32,069 bases of DNA from Planctomycetaceae bacterium (GTDB lineage Bacteria > Planctomycetota > Planctomycetia > Gemmatales > Gemmataceae): contig PNLP01000072.1 of NCBI GenBank assembly GCA_013823135.1, positions 1 through 32,069 of the forward strand. The letters are read 5' to 3'. The notes under the pieces are model-generated. The model ran no database searches. It saw only the letters and a program-made list of their open reading frames with translations, and was not told the DNA's origin. Both the position numbers and the translations under genes were made by a program. Positions 7,379 to 16,392 of the stretch are shown one piece after another (the first letter of the stretch is position 1; each line of letters opens with the position of its first letter).

Positions 7379-10330
7379 GTGCCAACGCCACGCAAGAAGC
7401 CGGCGACCGATAAGCCCGCAGCCGAGAAGAAGCCAGCCGCCCGCAAGAAGGCCGCGCCCAAGGCCGCGAAACCGTCGCCCGATGTTCCCGATACAGAAGT
7501 GCCCGGCTCGCCCGCCGGGAAGTATCAGCTCATTGTCGTCGAGTCGCCCGCCAAGGCGAAAACGATTAACAAGTACCTCGGCTCGGGCTACCGAGTCCTG
7601 GCCAGCTACGGTCACGTCCGCGACCTTCCCACCCGTAAGGAGAAGGGCGAGGAAGTCGCCGGCATCCGCATCGCCGACGGCTGGAAGATGCGCTACGTCG
7701 TGGACGACGGCAGCAAGGACGACAAGAAGGGCGGCGGCGGTCGCGGCAAGCGGCGGTCGCCGGCCGACATCCTCGCCGAGATCAAACGCGAGGCGAGCAA
7801 GGCCGAGCGCGTGCTGCTGGCGTCTGACCCCGACCGTGAGGGCGAAGCGATCGCCTGGCACATCGCCGACGCGCTGAAGTTGCCGGCCGAGACCACGTTC
7901 CGGATTCGCTTCAACGAAATCACCAAGACGGCGATCCAGGCCGCGATGGCTTCCCCCGAGAAGATCAATACGCCGCGTGTGCTCGCTCAGGAGGCACGCC
8001 GGGCGATGGACCGCGTCGTAGGGTTCCCGCTCTCGAACCTGTTGGGCAAGAAGGTTGCCGGCGGGTTGAGTGCGGGTCGCGTGCAGTCGGTCGCGGTCAA
8101 GTTGATCGTGGACCGCGAACGCGAGATCGAGGCGTTCCGCACTGAGGAATACTGGAAGATCACCGCGCTGCTTGCGAAAGCGGACGCCGGTGTGAAGTGG
8201 ACCGCGGACCCGAAGAAGTCCAAGATCCTCGCCAAGAAGAAGGAAGCACCGAAGCTCACAGCGAAGCCCGGCGAAGAACCGGACGTGACCCCCGACCCCG
8301 ACGAACCGGTCGTGGACACCGAGACGAGCGACGCCCCACCCGATGGCGAGGGCGGGGCCGCGCCCGCCGAACGTGCCGGGCTGCCGACGCCACCCGAGGG
8401 TGCGTTCCTCGCCGAGTTGGTGAAGTGGAACGGTGCTGAACCCAAGATGGGTAACGAAGCCGAGGCGGACGGTATCGTCGCCGCGCTGAAAGGCGCTTCG
8501 TATGTCGTCTCGAAGCGTGAAGAGAAGGATCGCCAGGACAAGCCGAGCCCGCCGTTCATCACGAGCACACTGCAGCAGCAGGCAAACATCCGGTTGCGGT
8601 TCAGCACGAGCCGCACGATGCAGGCGGCGCAGAAGCTGTACGAAGGCGTCGAACTCTCTGGCATGGGCCAAACGGCGCTCATCACGTATATGCGAACCGA
8701 TAGCACGCGGGTGTCGAACGACGCCCTCGCCGCAGTCCGCACGTACATCGGCAGCGATTCGCGACTCGGGGCCGCGTATCTGCCGAAGTCCGCGAACATG
8801 TACGCGTCGAGCAAGAACGCACAGGAAGGCCACGAGGCGATTCGCCCCACCGACGTGACGATGACCCCGGCCCGAGCACAGGCCGCAGGACTGGCGGGCG
8901 ACCAGATGCGGCTCTACGAACTGATCTGGCGACGGTTCGTGGCGAGCCAGTGTACCCCGGCGATCATGGCCGTCACGACCGTGGAAGTGACCGCGGGGCA
9001 GGGGCTGTTCCGTGCCAACGGCCGCATCATGAAGTTCCCCGGCCACCGCGCCGTGCTGACCCCCGTGACCCGCGACGGCGACATGACGCTCCCTGACGTG
9101 AAGGAACGCGACGCGCTGAACCGGCTCGACATGTTCGAGGCGCAGCACTTCACGCAGCCACCGGCGCGCTTCAACGAAGGCTCGCTCGTGAAGGCGCTCG
9201 AAAAGGAAGGGATCGGCCGCCCGAGTACATATGCGAGCATCATCGGCACGATCCAGAAGCGCGGCTACGTGCTTCAGGAGAAGGGGCGGTTCTTCGCGTC
9301 CGAGATCGGGAAGGTGGTCACGGACCTGCTCGTGAAGCACTTCCCGAACATCATGGACGTGAAGTTCACCAGCCACTTCGAGGACGAACTCGACGAAATC
9401 GAAACGGGGAAGACCCAGTACCGCGGCGTGCTCGACGAGTTCTGGGGGCCGTTCTCGACCGACCTGAAGAAGGCCGACACGGAGATGGCTCCGGCTCGCG
9501 TCGAACTCGACGAGCAGTGCCCGAAGTGTGGCCGCACGCTCGAAAAGCGGTTCACGACCAAGACCGGTGGCTACTTCATCGGCTGCACCGGCTGGAAGGA
9601 CAAGGAGAACCCTTGCACCTTCAAGCGGAGTGCGGACGGCAAGGAGATCGCCGGGCCAACCGTGACCGACATCAAGTGCCCGGCGTGCGGGAAATTCATG
9701 GTGCGGAAGGAAGGCCGCTTCGGCGTGTTCTTCACGTGCGAGGGTGCGCCCGATTGCCCGACGACCATGAACCAGGGTGCCGACGGCAAGCCCGTGGTCA
9801 CGGCGCTGCCGACGAAGAACAAGTGCCCGAAGTGCGAGAAGCAGAACCTGCTGCTCAAGGAGAGCAAGGCCGGCAAGAAGTACGTTCAGTGCCCCGACGC
9901 GAAGTGCAAGTTCATCTCGGACTGCGATGCCGAAGGGCACCCGATCAAGCCACCGGATACAGGGATCGCGTGCGAGAAGTGCGGTCAACCAATGGTGATC
10001 AAGGTGGCGTGGCGCGGGCCGTTCCTCTCGTGCAGCGGCTATCCGAAGTGCCGCAACGCGAAGTCGATCAATGCGGAACTCCGTGAGAAGCTGAAGGATC
10101 TTTTGCCGCCGATGCCAGACAAGACCGAGAAAAAGTCGGACATCCCCGAGGTGCAGGTGGACGACACGTGCCCCGAGTGCGACGCACCGATGCGGCTGAT
10201 GAAGTCGCGGTTCGGCGCGGGGTTCTACCTGGGCTGCTCGAAGTACCCGAAGTGCAAGGGGAAGGGCCAGGTTTCCGGCGAGTTGAAGCGCAAGATCGAC
10301 GCCGTGGTAGCCGCGAACGCGGCAATGTGA
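7379..10330 (+). CDS. topA: DNA topoisomerase I (type IA)
   Basis: A 983-residue protein that relaxes negative supercoils by nicking and passing single strands. A Lys/Ala/Pro-rich N-terminal tail (~45 residues) precedes the TOPRIM domain, with LIVVESPAKAKTI (Glu55) and DPDREGEAIAWHI (acidic residues at 150-154). The active-site tyrosine is Tyr437 in LITYMRTDSTRVS. An acidic/proline-rich insert lies near residues 280-345. The C-terminus (from ~714) carries five Cys4 zinc ribbons, the last ending CSKYPKCKGKG. A GTG start at 7379 with GGAG 9 bases upstream is preferred; an ATG at 7364 lacks a ribosome site and would add five residues. The gene is monocistronic between two repeat hairpins. Confidence 0.96.
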   Translation: MPTPRKKPATDKPAAEKKPAARKKAAPKAAKPSPDVPDTEVPGSPAGKYQLIVVESPAKAKTINKYLGSGYRVLASYGHVRDLPTRKEKGEEVAGIRIADGWKMRYVVDDGSKDDKKGGGGRGKRRSPADILAEIKREASKAERVLLASDPDREGEAIAWHIADALKLPAETTFRIRFNEITKTAIQAAMASPEKINTPRVLAQEARRAMDRVVGFPLSNLLGKKVAGGLSAGRVQSVAVKLIVDREREIEAFRTEEYWKITALLAKADAGVKWTADPKKSKILAKKKEAPKLTAKPGEEPDVTPDPDEPVVDTETSDAPPDGEGGAAPAERAGLPTPPEGAFLAELVKWNGAEPKMGNEAEADGIVAALKGASYVVSKREEKDRQDKPSPPFITSTLQQQANIRLRFSTSRTMQAAQKLYEGVELSGMGQTALITYMRTDSTRVSNDALAAVRTYIGSDSRLGAAYLPKSANMYASSKNAQEGHEAIRPTDVTMTPARAQAAGLAGDQMRLYELIWRRFVASQCTPAIMAVTTVEVTAGQGLFRANGRIMKFPGHRAVLTPVTRDGDMTLPDVKERDALNRLDMFEAQHFTQPPARFNEGSLVKALEKEGIGRPSTYASIIGTIQKRGYVLQEKGRFFASEIGKVVTDLLVKHFPNIMDVKFTSHFEDELDEIETGKTQYRGVLDEFWGPFSTDLKKADTEMAPARVELDEQCPKCGRTLEKRFTTKTGGYFIGCTGWKDKENPCTFKRSADGKEIAGPTVTDIKCPACGKFMVRKEGRFGVFFTCEGAPDCPTTMNQGADGKPVVTALPTKNKCPKCEKQNLLLKESKAGKKYVQCPDAKCKFISDCDAEGHPIKPPDTGIACEKCGQPMVIKVAWRGPFLSCSGYPKCRNAKSINAELREKLKDLLPPMPDKTEKKSDIPEVQVDDTCPECDAPMRLMKSRFGAGFYLGCSKYPKCKGKGQVSGELKRKIDAVVAANAAM

Positions 10331-10342
10331 ACGGGTCGTTTA

Positions 10343-10367
10343 GCGGCCGCCCCAGCGGGGCGGCCGC
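10343..10367. repeat. GC-rich hairpin between convergent topA and ubiB-like gene
   Basis: The arms GCGGCCGCCCC/GGGGCGGCCGC (11 bp, perfect) enclose a 3-base loop, 12 bases after the topA stop and 10 bases before the opposing stop. It is the same family as 4201-4223, and could serve as a bidirectional terminator-like hairpin. Confidence 0.75.
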
Positions 10368-10377
10368 CGTCACGAAC

Positions 10378-12072
10378 TCACCGAATCTCGTCGCTCTCCT
10401 CAAGTCTTCCCGAATGCTGGATCGCGCGGAAGAGGCGATAACCCAGCATTCCGCTGAGCACCGAACCGATCACCCCAAACACCGATGCTCCCCAGATCAG
10501 TGGCGGCGCTGAGAACGCCCACAGCATCGACGACCCCACGAACAGCGCACTTACCATCAGGCCGAACACCAACCGATTCACCGATGGCTCGAGATGCCGG
10601 TGCATCAGTTGAACGCTCACCTCCTGCCGTTGCACCATTCGGAAAAACGTCCCGAGTTGATTCGGGAAGCCACGGATCAGTTCGTCCCAATCGCCCATCG
10701 CAACCGTGAGTTTTCTCCACGCCCGACGCGGGGATAACTTCTTCAACAGCAAGCTGCGCTGGTACGGTTCCATCAACTCGACGAGGTTGAACGCAGGCGA
10801 CAGCATCCGCCCCGTTCCCTCGAGCATTACCAACATGCGCAGGAGTAACGCGACCGTGGGTGGCAACACGACCTGGTAGCGGCGAATGGCGTCTGTCATC
10901 TCGTTGAGCGCTGTGCCAAGCTGGAACTGTTCCAGTGGCATGCCGTGGTAGAATGCGAGTTGGTCAGCAACTTCACCCTGCAACGCTCCGGAATCAAAGT
11001 GTGCGGGAACTTCGCCAACTTGAATGATCTGCTCGGTGAGCGTGATTGAATCGTGGCCCACGGCAGCGGCAACTGCCCGCTCGATGCGATCCCGAAGTCG
11101 GTCGTCGATTCGCCCAACCATGCCCGCGTCGAGAAGCCCGATCGCGCCCTCGGGGCGATTCTCCGTGGGGAGCAGATACAGCACGTTCCCCGGGTGTGGG
11201 TCGGCGTGAAAGAACCCATCCCGGAACACCATATCCAGGAAAACCCTGGCTCCGCGGTGTGCGAGTTTGTTGAAGTCGACGCCGGCCGCACGCAACTCAT
11301 CCGGTCGGTTGAACGAGATTCCGTCGAGCATCTCCATTGTGAGAACACGCCCGGTCGATCGCTCCGGGAACGGCTCGGGGAACACGATTCCGGTGTCGGA
11401 AATGAACGCCTGACGGAACAGTTGGAGGTGCCGCAGTTCACGACGGAAATCGAGTTCTCGCGTGATCGTTCGCTCGAACTCGGCCATCAACTTGACGGGT
11501 CGGTACGTGCGAAGCTCGGGGAGGAATCGCTCTACGAGAATGGCCAGTTCCTGAAGGATCACGATGTCGTCCGCGATTTGCCTTCCGATGCCCGGATGCT
11601 GCACCTTCACCGCAACCTTCCGCCCGTCGTGAAGTGTTGCACGGTGAACCTGTCCGATCGAGGCTGATGCCAGCGGCTCAGGCTCAAACGACGCGAATAA
11701 CTCGGCCAGCGGGTGCCCGAGTTCCGCTTCCAGTGTCGCCCGGGTCGTGGGGAACGGGTCGGCGGGAACCTCGGTCTGGAGCTTTTCGAGTTCCATTCCG
11801 AGTGCGGGGCCGATGATGTCGCGACGGGTGCTCAGCACCTGGCCGAACTTGATGAACGTCGTGCCCAGTTCCGTGAGCGCCAGCCGGATGCGTGCTTCGC
11901 GTGTACCGTCCGAGATGCGGGCAACTTCCGTGTCCTTCGTCCACCGCTTCACGAAGCGGTAGTCGATCTGCGTCAGGATGTCGCCCAGCCCGTACTTCAC
12001 GAGGGTGCGTGTAATCTCGATCATGCGGCCCAGGCTGCGGGCCAGCCGGGGGATCGAGGTAATGTCGATCAT
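10378..12072 (-). CDS. ABC1/AarF/UbiB-family protein kinase-like protein
   Basis: A 564-residue member of the UbiB/ABC1 atypical kinase family, whose members support isoprenoid-quinone biosynthesis or lipid handling in bacteria. Family motifs are present: the KxGQ motif (FIKFGQVLSTR, residues 73-83), the Ala-rich loop ASASIGQVH (~135-143), VAVKVQHPG with the ATP-contacting Lys156, HADPHPGN (289-296) and DAGM (315-318). The last ~75 residues hold two hydrophobic helices, as in UbiB, suggesting membrane attachment. It starts 26 bases after the trmB-like gene and is probably cotranscribed with it. Planctomycetes use menaquinone, so the substrate is open; the neighbouring polyketide cassette makes a phenolic lipid quinone one possibility. 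Confidence 0.9.
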   Translation of the reverse strand: MIDITSIPRLARSLGRMIEITRTLVKYGLGDILTQIDYRFVKRWTKDTEVARISDGTREARIRLALTELGTTFIKFGQVLSTRRDIIGPALGMELEKLQTEVPADPFPTTRATLEAELGHPLAELFASFEPEPLASASIGQVHRATLHDGRKVAVKVQHPGIGRQIADDIVILQELAILVERFLPELRTYRPVKLMAEFERTITRELDFRRELRHLQLFRQAFISDTGIVFPEPFPERSTGRVLTMEMLDGISFNRPDELRAAGVDFNKLAHRGARVFLDMVFRDGFFHADPHPGNVLYLLPTENRPEGAIGLLDAGMVGRIDDRLRDRIERAVAAAVGHDSITLTEQIIQVGEVPAHFDSGALQGEVADQLAFYHGMPLEQFQLGTALNEMTDAIRRYQVVLPPTVALLLRMLVMLEGTGRMLSPAFNLVELMEPYQRSLLLKKLSPRRAWRKLTVAMGDWDELIRGFPNQLGTFFRMVQRQEVSVQLMHRHLEPSVNRLVFGLMVSALFVGSSMLWAFSAPPLIWGASVFGVIGSVLSGMLGYRLFRAIQHSGRLEESDEIR

Positions 12073-12098
12073 GTCGAGCGGTCTCGGTGTAGGTGTTC

Positions 12099-12854
12099 TC
12101 AGGCGAGTCGGTCAAGGTCGCGAAGCCGGCGGTCGGCGTCGAATGTCGGTGGTGGCATCGCCTCGGCCAGCCGGATCGCCTCTTCTTCGCTCAGTTCGAG
12201 TTTTGCAGTGCCGTGACCGCGGAACACGGGCAACTTTTTCTTCAACGCGATGATCTCACGCCGCGTGCGACCCTTCGGCGAATCCGGCCAGCGACCAATC
12301 CGTTCGTGGAAGTCGAAGAACACTGGCACCACTTCGCGAATGTATTTCCAGTAGCCCGGGTTGTCCGTCTGCACGACTAACAGGCCGCCGGGCTTGAGCG
12401 CGCGATGCACGCTCGCCAGGAACGTGGGAGTGATGAGCCTGAGGTGAACCTTCGCCGGGTCGTAGTACGGCTGTGGGTGGTAGCAATGAATCTCGGCGAC
12501 CGAGTGCGGTGCGACGTTTTTCTCCAGCAACTCGCGACCCCCCAGAACCGCGAACTTGATGTTCGAGAGCCCTCGTTGGTTGCCACGCTTTCTCGCATAC
12601 CGAATCACTACTGGCAGGATGTCGATGCCGAGATGGTCGTGATCCGGGCGTGTGATCGCCGATCCAATGAGTGAACGGCCATTCCCGCAGCCCAGATCGA
12701 GCACAACTGGGGCGTCGCGGCCAAACAGTTCATGCCAGTTCAGCAAGCCATCGGGCATCGCCTTCAGAGCCGTCTGCGTCCACTTCGATTGGTCGACAAT
12801 CTGACCGGGGAACGCGACCCCGAACTCACGCTCGATCCGATTTGGTTCGGTCAT
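12099..12854 (-). CDS. trmB: TrmB-like tRNA (guanine-N7)-methyltransferase
   Basis: A 251-residue class I SAM methyltransferase. Motif I is VVLDLGCGNGRS (residues ~50-61), followed by the acidic motif HLGIDIL near 76. The block EIHCYHPQPYYD takes the place of the family's NFPDPWPK motif, and the C-terminal region retains the TrmB layout. TrmB makes m7G46 in the variable loop of tRNAs. The key block is divergent (HPQP rather than PDPW), so this may be a planctomycete TrmB variant or a related methyltransferase with another target. It is the first gene of a minus-strand pair with the UbiB-like gene and is divergent, by about 30 bases, from the polyketide cassette. Confidence 0.75.
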   Translation of the reverse strand: MTEPNRIEREFGVAFPGQIVDQSKWTQTALKAMPDGLLNWHELFGRDAPVVLDLGCGNGRSLIGSAITRPDHDHLGIDILPVVIRYARKRGNQRGLSNIKFAVLGGRELLEKNVAPHSVAEIHCYHPQPYYDPAKVHLRLITPTFLASVHRALKPGGLLVVQTDNPGYWKYIREVVPVFFDFHERIGRWPDSPKGRTRREIIALKKKLPVFRGHGTAKLELSEEEAIRLAEAMPPPTFDADRRLRDLDRLA

Positions 12855-12884
12855 AAACTACCCAGTTTAACCACGTCGAGGCCG

Positions 12885-13628
12885 ATGCTACCTACAATAT
12901 CAGTTGTCGGTCCCCTGCGGAGCCAACTGTTGTTCCTGTCTCGGCTCAGAAAACGTGAACGGATTCCCGAACTGATGGACGATCCCGGACTCGATCCGGT
13001 TGAACACCGCAAGGCGCTCGCGGGATTGGCTCGCATCAACCGCGTGAGTGGTTCGACCGGCGTGCTGTGGCCATCCATCGCGAGTTTGGCTTGTGAACTC
13101 AAACGACCGATTCGTGTGCTGGATGTTGCGACTGGCAGTGGCGACGTGCCTGCGGGCCTGCTGCGGAAAGCTCAACGTTCAGGCGTGGCGCTCGAAGTCG
13201 CGGGGTGCGACCTGAGCCCCACAGCGGTTGCCACTGCTCAAACGAACTGTCCGGGTGGGCAATTCTTCGTTCACGATGCGATCCGCGACCCGCTTCCCAC
13301 CGGGTTCGATGTGGTCACGTGTTCGTTGTTCCTGCACCACCTTTCGAGTGACGATGCGTTGTCACTACTCATGCGAATGCGGGACGCGGCTGGCCGATTG
13401 GTGCTGGTGAACGACCTTTCGCGTTCGCGATTGAGTTATGTTGGCGTTTGGTTGGCGTGCCATTTGCTCACGACATCACGAGTCGTGCGGTTCGATGGCC
13501 CTGCTTCTGTGCGGTCGGCGTTCACGCCAGCGGAGGCTCTGGCGATTGCCGAACGTGCGGCACTCACCGGGGCGACTCTGCGGAGCAAGTTCCCGGCCCG
13601 GTTTCTTCTGTCGTGGGTGCGTGCATGA
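12885..13628 (+). CDS. Class I SAM-dependent methyltransferase of the polyketide cassette
   Basis: A 247-residue methyltransferase. The N-terminal block ELMDDPGLDPVEHRKALAGL precedes motif I (VLDVATGSGDVPAGLL) and a post-II region VTCSLFLHHLSSDDAL. The C-terminal part FDGPASVRSAFTPAEALAIA is typical of methyltransferases found beside type III polyketide synthases. It probably methylates the phenolic product. The stop overlaps the next start (ATGA). The start at 12885 is uncertain: GAGG lies close before it, and an in-frame ATG at 12975 would remove 30 residues. The gene begins 31 bases from the divergent trmB-like gene. Confidence 0.83.
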   Translation: MLPTISVVGPLRSQLLFLSRLRKRERIPELMDDPGLDPVEHRKALAGLARINRVSGSTGVLWPSIASLACELKRPIRVLDVATGSGDVPAGLLRKAQRSGVALEVAGCDLSPTAVATAQTNCPGGQFFVHDAIRDPLPTGFDVVTCSLFLHHLSSDDALSLLMRMRDAAGRLVLVNDLSRSRLSYVGVWLACHLLTTSRVVRFDGPASVRSAFTPAEALAIAERAALTGATLRSKFPARFLLSWVRA

Positions 13629-14698
13629 AGTGGGACGCGTTGGTTATCGGAGCGGGACCAGCAGGGTCGGTGACTGCACGCGAACTCGCACGCCGTGGCC
13701 GCCGTGTGCTGCTCGTCGATAAAGCCACGTTCCCGCGGGCGAAGGTGTGCGGGTGCTGTCTGAACGGAGCGGCAATCGAAACACTCGAACGCCTCGGACT
13801 TGGAGGCGTACTCGCCGGCGGGGTGCCACTCGATCGCGTGACCATCGCGGCCGGTTCTCGAAGTGTGGATGTGCGGCTCAAACGTGGCGTGGCCATCTCA
13901 CGTGCAATCTTCGACATGCGCCTGATCGATGCCGCCGTGCGTGAGGGCGTCGAGTTTCGACCTGGGATCATGAACTCGTCGATGAGCCGCGAGACGAAGC
14001 AGAGCGAGATCGAGGCCAACGTCGTGATCGTTGCTTCGGGACTAACCGGCGGCGATGCAACACCCAAAGTGGGTTCTCGCATCGGTGGTGGTGTCGTTCT
14101 GGCAGCAAAGGATTCCCCGACGTTCTACTCACCGGGGAGCATCTACATGGCGACCGGTCGCAGCGGGTACGTTGGGCTCGTGCGGGTAGAAGACGAACGG
14201 CTCGACATTGCTGCCGCGTTCGATCCGGCCTTCGTGAAGTCGTCGGGTGGTCTTGGGTTGGCAGCGGAATCGATCCTGCGAGCAGTCGGCTGGCCCGTCC
14301 CGCTGGCACTTTCGGGTGCTCCGTGGAAAGGGACTCCGGCACTGACGCGGCGATCGACCACGCTGGCTGGTCACCGATCGTTTGTAGTTGGCGATGCGGC
14401 CGGGTACGTCGAACCGTTTACGGGCGAAGGGATGGCGTGGGCGTTGATGTCGGCCGAGGCACTGGCACCGTTGGCCGCACAGGACTGGCACCCGGGCTTG
14501 ATCCGCAAATGGGAATCCACGCACCGCCGAGTCATCGGTAAGCGACAACGTGTGTGCCGTGTGGTGTCGCAAGTCCTGCGATCTCCGATGCTCACAAGCC
14601 TCGCGGTTCGCGCACTCGGGGTGATGCCGCAACTCGCCAACCCCGTGGTGGCCGCGATTAATCGACCTTCCCCATTGCCAAACGTGGTGCCGACATGA
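13625..14698 (+). CDS. FAD-dependent oxidoreductase (geranylgeranyl reductase/hydroxylase-like)
   Basis: A 357-residue flavoprotein. The N-terminal Rossmann motif is ALVIGAGPAGSVTARELA, followed by the FAD-contacting segment ATFPRAKVCGCCLNGAA typical of the geranylgeranyl reductase/aromatic hydroxylase group. The second FAD motif is VVGDAAGYVEPFTGEGM near residue 255. The ATG at 13625 overlaps the methyltransferase stop, and its own stop overlaps the polyketide synthase start (ATGA in both cases), so all three are translated as a unit. It most likely oxidises or hydroxylates the polyketide ring, as the SrsC flavoprotein does in Streptomyces phenolic-lipid synthesis; a reductase role cannot be excluded. 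Confidence 0.87.
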   Translation: MKWDALVIGAGPAGSVTARELARRGRRVLLVDKATFPRAKVCGCCLNGAAIETLERLGLGGVLAGGVPLDRVTIAAGSRSVDVRLKRGVAISRAIFDMRLIDAAVREGVEFRPGIMNSSMSRETKQSEIEANVVIVASGLTGGDATPKVGSRIGGGVVLAAKDSPTFYSPGSIYMATGRSGYVGLVRVEDERLDIAAAFDPAFVKSSGGLGLAAESILRAVGWPVPLALSGAPWKGTPALTRRSTTLAGHRSFVVGDAAGYVEPFTGEGMAWALMSAEALAPLAAQDWHPGLIRKWESTHRRVIGKRQRVCRVVSQVLRSPMLTSLAVRALGVMPQLANPVVAAINRPSPLPNVVPT

Positions 14699-15801
14699 GC
14701 TTCGCCATCCACGGAATCGGCACGGCTCACCCACCCGAGTACCTCACCCCCGAGGAAGGGCTAGGGGTCGCTCGGTTCATGGCTGGCCCGGACGTGCGGA
14801 CCTCGACGTGGCTTGGCCCGGTGTATGCGAACTCGGGGAACAACCGGCGCTATCTCGTGATCGCCGGCGCGGTTGTGCGCGACATTCTCAACGGTACCCG
14901 GCTGACGGAATCGCCGTTCATCCCGACTCCCGCGAATGATGGTGTCGGCCCGACGACCGGCGAACGGATGCGAGTGTACGCAGAGTTCGCAGGCCCACTC
15001 GCACTGCGTGCCGCGATAACTGCGATGGCTGAGGCGAAGTACCACGGTGAGGAGATCACGCATCTCGTCACGGTTTCATGTACCGGGTTCCTGGCACCCG
15101 GCGTGGACCTCGCTCTCATTTGCGGCTTGAAGTTACGACCGACTGTGCAGCGAACGCACGTCGGCTTCATGGGCTGTCACGGTGCGATGAACGGGTTACG
15201 GGTTGCGAATGCGTTCGCAACTGCCGACCCGAACGCCCGTGTGTTGGTGGCTGCCGTCGAGCTGTGTAGCCTGCACTACTACTACGGCAATGCGGCCGAC
15301 AAACTGGTCGCGAATGCCATCTTCGCGGACGGCGCCGCAGCAATCGTTGGATGTAACGCAGCCGCCCCGGTGGGGCGGCCCCTATCGCTGGTTGCTTCCG
15401 GGTCGTGCGTGATCCCGGGTTCGATCCCCGACATGGCGTGGACACTCGGGGATCATGGCTTCGAGATGACGCTCTCACGGAGAGTGCCAGGGTTGATTGC
15501 GAAGCACCTTCGCCCATGGCTCGAAATGTGGCTCAGTGACAACGGCTTGTCACTCGCGGAGGTGAAGAGTTGGGCCGTTCACCCCGGTGGCCCGAAGATC
15601 GTCTCTGCGGTCGAGGAATCGCTGGGGTTAACGGCAGATGACCTGGCGGCGTCGCGGGGAGTGTTCGCCGACCACGGGAATATGTCGAGCCCGACTGTCC
15701 TGTTCGTACTTGATCGACTGCGCCAGCAAAACGCGCCGCGGCCGTGTGTCGCGCTTGGATTTGGCCCGGGGTTGGTTGCCGAGGCCGCGTTGTTCATGTG
15801 A
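14695..15801 (+). CDS. Type III polyketide synthase (chalcone/alkylresorcinol synthase family)
   Basis: A 368-residue thiolase-fold enzyme that extends an acyl-CoA starter with malonyl-CoA and cyclises the chain. The catalytic triad is visible: Cys161 in GFMGCHGAMNGL, His296 in AVHPGGPKI and Asn329 in DHGNMSSPTVLF. The block GDHGFEMTLSRRVP is typical of bacterial members. Residues ~223-230 (AAPVGRPL) are encoded by a short palindromic repeat matching the intergenic hairpins at 4201, 7231 and 10343. It is the last gene of the three-gene cassette and ends 6 bases from the opposing nuoC stop. The product is probably a phenolic lipid (alkylresorcinol or alkylpyrone type); chain length cannot be told from sequence. 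Confidence 0.92.
   Translation: MSFAIHGIGTAHPPEYLTPEEGLGVARFMAGPDVRTSTWLGPVYANSGNNRRYLVIAGAVVRDILNGTRLTESPFIPTPANDGVGPTTGERMRVYAEFAGPLALRAAITAMAEAKYHGEEITHLVTVSCTGFLAPGVDLALICGLKLRPTVQRTHVGFMGCHGAMNGLRVANAFATADPNARVLVAAVELCSLHYYYGNAADKLVANAIFADGAAAIVGCNAAAPVGRPLSLVASGSCVIPGSIPDMAWTLGDHGFEMTLSRRVPGLIAKHLRPWLEMWLSDNGLSLAEVKSWAVHPGGPKIVSAVEESLGLTADDLAASRGVFADHGNMSSPTVLFVLDRLRQQNAPRPCVALGFGPGLVAEAALFM
15361..15379. repeat. In-frame palindromic unit inside the type III polyketide synthase gene
   Basis: GCCGCCCC-GGT-GGGGCGGC has 8-bp perfect arms with a 3-base loop, like hairpin 2 of the topA leader element (GCCGCCCC-GTT-GGGGCGGC) apart from the loop. Here it is translated as part of AAPVGRPL between the conserved blocks FADGAAAIVG and LVASGSC. 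It may be an insertion of the repeat into coding sequence; chance at high GC is a rival explanation. Confidence 0.55.
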
Positions 15802-15807
15802 ACGGCA

Positions 15808-16341
15808 TCAACGGCAGCGGATGCCGTGGTATTCAAGCGGGAACTCGTAGTCCTTCCGCAATGGGTGGCCGACCCAGTCGTCGCCCAGGAGAATGCGAGT
15901 CATGTCCGGGTGGCCGAGAAACCGCACGCCGATCAGGTCGTAGACTTCGCGTTCCTGCCAGTCGGCCGTTCGCCACACACCACACAACGACGGCACTTCC
16001 GGCAACTGCCCCACAACGCCGTCCTTCCACCGCGGCAGCACCACCTTCATCGTGAACCGCCGGCCGGGGTTGCTGAAACTGGAGATGTGGTAGACCACTT
16101 CGAGGTGCGGCTCGAAGCCAGCCTTCGCGACCTTTTTGGGGTCGATCTCGAGGTAATCGACTCCGGACACATCGTTAAGCAGCTCGAACTTCAGGCGTGC
16201 ATCGTCGCGAAGGAACAGCGCGACCTCGGCCAACTTCACCGGATCGACGGTCACGAACGGGTCGAGCGCCTCCGCGTTCTTCGCGGTGATCGCGGCACCG
16301 AACTGCGATTCCAGCAGGGCGATGATCTCGGCGTGTGTCAT
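15808..16341 (-). CDS. nuoC: NADH-quinone oxidoreductase subunit C
   Basis: A 177-residue subunit of the peripheral arm of respiratory complex I (30-kDa subunit family). Visible signatures include LLNDVSGVDYLE, VVYHISSF, and the diagnostic WRTADWQEREVYDLIGVRF with HPDMTRILLGDDWVGHPLRK and a DYEFPLEYHG end. The protein is soluble and joins NuoB and NuoD at the quinone module. The start at 16341 (MTHAEIIALLE) fits family length; the frame is open to 16392, where a GTG directly follows the nuoB stop, but the extra 17 residues lack family support. It is the last gene of the minus-strand nuo group here; nuoD is not in the window. Confidence 0.94.
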   Translation of the reverse strand: MTHAEIIALLESQFGAAITAKNAEALDPFVTVDPVKLAEVALFLRDDARLKFELLNDVSGVDYLEIDPKKVAKAGFEPHLEVVYHISSFSNPGRRFTMKVVLPRWKDGVVGQLPEVPSLCGVWRTADWQEREVYDLIGVRFLGHPDMTRILLGDDWVGHPLRKDYEFPLEYHGIRCR

Positions 16342-16392
16342 TGGAGTACTCAGAGACTTGCGGGCCAGTGATCTATACGCGGTGTAGGGCAC

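Noticed and set aside
7373..9988. An 871-residue open frame on the minus strand across topA
   Set aside because: It is antisense to a fully conserved topoisomerase I; the composition (His, Arg, Leu, Val-rich) is that of a GC-rich shadow frame and no domain is recognisable.
15808..16392. Longer nuoC beginning with GTG right after the nuoB stop
   Set aside because: The extra 17 residues have no family similarity and no ribosome site; the ATG at 16341 gives the usual NuoC start.
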